Assembly: GCA_032229625.1 (NCBI GenBank)
Contig: JAVTVZ010000033.1
Location: forward strand, 1-16,055
DNA: 16,055 nucleotides
DNA from: Kineosphaera sp032229625
GTDB lineage: Bacteria > Actinomycetota > Actinomycetes > Actinomycetales > Dermatophilaceae
Direction: 5' to 3'
How positions within the stretch are numbered: the first letter of the stretch is position 1; the number at the start of each line of letters is the position of its first letter. The notes beneath the pieces are model-generated. The model worked only from the letters and a program-made list of their open reading frames with translations, did no database searches and had not been told where the DNA came from. A program made the translations under genes and the position numbers. Shown here in pieces: positions 14,596-16,055 of the stretch.

Positions 14596-14963
14596 TACCC
14601 CTGCGCGATCGCCAGCTCGGTCTTGGTGCGCCCATACATCTTGTGCTCGACCCAGAACGACAGGAAGGGCACGCAGCCGGCGAGCATGACGCCGACGAGC
14701 GTGGCCGGCGACCATCGCGCCGGCATCCCGAGGTTGACGGTCGCCGCGAGATAGATCATGTAGAGGAAGCCGTGCGGCATCGCCCACCAGGCGAGGATGT
14801 CGTTGTTGAAGGCGTATTTCAGCACCATCTCCAGGACGAGGACGAGCAGGCCCGCGCCGACGACGAACGCCATGACGCGGAAGAAGGGCAGCGCCTTGGC
14901 GACGCGGGCGGCGTCGAAGTCGTCGGGCAGATCCGCGCGCATGACGGGCTGCGGGGCGCTCAT
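14589..14963 (-). CDS. DUF3817 membrane protein
   Basis: 124 residues from the ATG at 14963, with a strong AGGAGG 6 nt upstream. A longer open frame reaches 15281, but it overlaps SURF1 and lacks family sequence. After a polar 25-residue N-terminus there are three membrane helices (about 30-48, 64-80, 88-105). They carry the family pattern FFRVMAFVVGAGLL, then LEMVLKYAF, then MPHGFLYMIYLA. DUF3817 proteins are small integral membrane proteins of actinobacteria without an established activity. The ATGA overlap with SURF1 implies coupled translation and suggests a link to cytochrome oxidase or haem A biogenesis, which is inference. Confidence 0.9.
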   Translation of the reverse strand: MSAPQPVMRADLPDDFDAARVAKALPFFRVMAFVVGAGLLVLVLEMVLKYAFNNDILAWWAMPHGFLYMIYLAATVNLGMPARWSPATLVGVMLAGCVPFLSFWVEHKMYGRTKTELAIAQGYR

Positions 14964-15808
14964 GAGGGTCCTCCTACGGACGGGGTGGGGCTCGACTGTG
15001 GGCTCGACTCTGGGCTCGACTCGGGGGTCGGATCGTCGCGGGTGCCGTCGGTGAGGGCGGTCTCGGCGTGGCGCAGCCGCTCGTGCTCCTCGCGCACCAT
15101 GCGCCACCACATGTAGAGGGCGAAGAGCGCGAAGATCCACCACTGCAGCGCGTAGGCGAGGTTGCGCCAGTTGAGCTCGCCGCTGACGAAGTCGGGGGGC
15201 GGGATCACGGTCAGGCCGTCCGTCGCGGGCGGGGTCTGCTGCGTCGGGAAGAGCATCGCGTTGTACAGCTCGCCGGGCCACTGGTTGACCAGCGCCGCGA
15301 GGTCGACGCTCGCGACCTGCCCGGGCGGCAACGCGACGGGCTTGTCGGGCGCGGCCTCGCCGGGGGCGAGGATGCCGGCGAGCGACACGGTGCCGGCGGC
15401 GGGTGCCGCCGCGGCGGCCGGGTCGGTGGTGAAGCCGCGGACGATCGCGAGGCGACCGGCGTCATCGGCGCTGCCCGAGGGGTCGTCGACGACCAGCGGC
15501 GTGACGATCCAGTAGCCCGTCGCCTCCCCCAGTCGTCGACCCGCGACGACGAGCGTGCGCTGCGCGTCATACGTGCCGGTCACGGTGACGGTGCGGCCGG
15601 CGAGGTCGCCGGACATCTGCGTGTGGGGCGCGAGCTGGGAGGTGAGCTCCACCGGCGGCTTCGCGCGGGCCTGCGCCGCCGCCTCCTCGTGCCCCTCGTC
15701 GCGGGCGACGTTGAGCTGCCACAGGCCCAGCTCGGCGAAGGACACGAGCACCACGACGACCAGGGCCAGCAGACCCAACCACTTCGGTTTCATCGCGGTG
15801 CGCCACAC
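14960..15808 (-). CDS. SURF1-family cytochrome oxidase assembly protein
   Basis: 282 residues from the GTG at 15808; the internal ATG six codons later is an alternative. SURF1 proteins aid maturation of haem-copper cytochrome c oxidase in the cytoplasmic membrane. The protein shows the expected frame of two membrane helices around a large external domain. The first helix (about 10-28) leads into the conserved LGLWQLNVARD. The external domain contains VTGTYD and GYWIVTPL. The C-terminal helix, RNLAYALQWWIFALFALYMWW, is at about 215-236. The last 35 residues are a polar ESSP repeat tail from a 12-bp repeat at 14989-15024. It is the first gene of the pair with DUF3817, and a TAGCCT box 7 nt before the GTG suggests a leaderless mRNA. 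Confidence 0.9.
   Translation of the reverse strand: MWRTAMKPKWLGLLALVVVVLVSFAELGLWQLNVARDEGHEEAAAQARAKPPVELTSQLAPHTQMSGDLAGRTVTVTGTYDAQRTLVVAGRRLGEATGYWIVTPLVVDDPSGSADDAGRLAIVRGFTTDPAAAAAPAAGTVSLAGILAPGEAAPDKPVALPPGQVASVDLAALVNQWPGELYNAMLFPTQQTPPATDGLTVIPPPDFVSGELNWRNLAYALQWWIFALFALYMWWRMVREEHERLRHAETALTDGTRDDPTPESSPESSPQSSPTPSVGGPS
14989..15024. repeat. 12-bp repeat encoding the SURF1 C-terminal tail
   Basis: Three 12-base units beginning GGCTCGACT encode the Glu/Gln-Ser-Ser-Pro repeat of the SURF1 tail, in frame. Confidence 0.85.
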
Positions 15809-15821
15809 GCTCGCCAGGCTA
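15809..15821 (-). promoter_or_regulatory. -10 box of SURF1 gene, leaderless type
   Basis: On the minus strand TAGCCT (15821-15816) is followed by seven bases and the GTG at 15808. No Shine-Dalgarno sequence is present. Confidence 0.45.
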
Positions 15822-16055
15822 GTTCATCGGCCCAAGGGCGCCGCGGGCCCTTCGGACCCCCGCCCCTGGAGGCGCCTTGGCCGGCCCCTCAGGCGGCTTC
15901 GGCGACCGGCCGCGCGGACACGAGGCGGCGGACAGGGCTGCGGGCACGGCAGCGGACAGGGCTTCGGGCACGGCTGCGGGCAAGAAGGTCGGGGGCGAGC
16001 GTCGAAGTCGGTCCCGCCCGCCCGTCACAGTGGTGAGGTCGCACTCCCGCGACCC
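15822..16055. other. Right-edge region, no supported gene; 24-bp direct repeat
   Basis: No convincing gene is seen. A 69-codon minus-strand frame (15819-16028) is Ala/Pro/Arg-rich, lacks a domain, and overlaps the SURF1 -10 box. Two 24-base direct repeats lie at 15928-15951 and 15952-15975, beginning GCGGACAGGGCT and differing at two positions, followed by a partial third. Confidence 0.5.

Noticed and set aside
15819..16028. 69-codon minus-strand gene at the right edge
   Set aside because: It is Ala/Pro/Arg-rich with an internal repeat, has no domain, and its end overlaps the SURF1 promoter box.

Overview
The window is very GC-rich DNA. A WhiB regulator, the ActP/DUF485 acetate uptake pair, a SURF1-DUF3817-guaA block and many GTG starts together point to an actinomycete, most likely of the Micrococcales (inference from gene content and order, not from a database search). 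Thirteen protein genes are supported. No rRNA, tRNA, transposase, integrase or CRISPR array was seen.

Layout. Positions 1-338 hold no convincing gene. 339-2620 (-) is a AAA ATPase interrupted by a run of 100 Ns. The two sides of the gap end in the same 55 bases, and merging them restores a single frame. Divergent from it, 2709-4283 (+) is a lipoprotein-like serine hydrolase of the class A beta-lactamase/ORF12/LpqF type. The two start codons lie about 90 bp apart, and each has a -10 box 6 nt upstream.

The accessory core runs from 4431 to 8657: a small ribbon-helix-helix (RHH) protein (4431-4859, -), a long array of 8-bp repeats (4947-5074), an N-terminally extended ParA/MinD-type ATPase (5115-6611, -), four tandem 10-bp repeats in front of that ATPase, a strong hairpin, a WhiB-family protein with an extra C-terminal cysteine motif (6824-7354, -), a roughly 700-bp regulatory region with an AT-rich island and a perfect CRP-type palindrome, and a two-HTH DNA-binding protein (8058-8657, +). 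A ParA-like ATPase, an RHH protein and iteron-like repeats resemble a plasmid type Ib partition cassette. This is the part of the window most likely to be an undescribed system.

8733-9815 (-) is a Fic-fold protein whose catalytic motif is altered. Divergent from it is the DUF485-actP operon for acetate/monocarboxylate uptake (10039-12062, +), ending at a strong hairpin. 12220-12801 (-) is a DoxX-family membrane protein with an operator-like palindrome upstream. The right end is a housekeeping block on the minus strand: SURF1 (15808-14960) overlaps a DUF3817 protein (14963-14589) by ATGA, followed by a hairpin and then guaA (14545-12974) with its own -10 box.

Two patterns run through the window. 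Five genes (339-2620, 2709-4283, 8733-9815, guaA, SURF1) have a TANNNT box 6-7 nt before the start codon and no Shine-Dalgarno sequence, so they are probably leaderless. Short tandem repeats of 8-24 bp occur in or beside most genes, mainly in disordered linkers and intergenic DNA.
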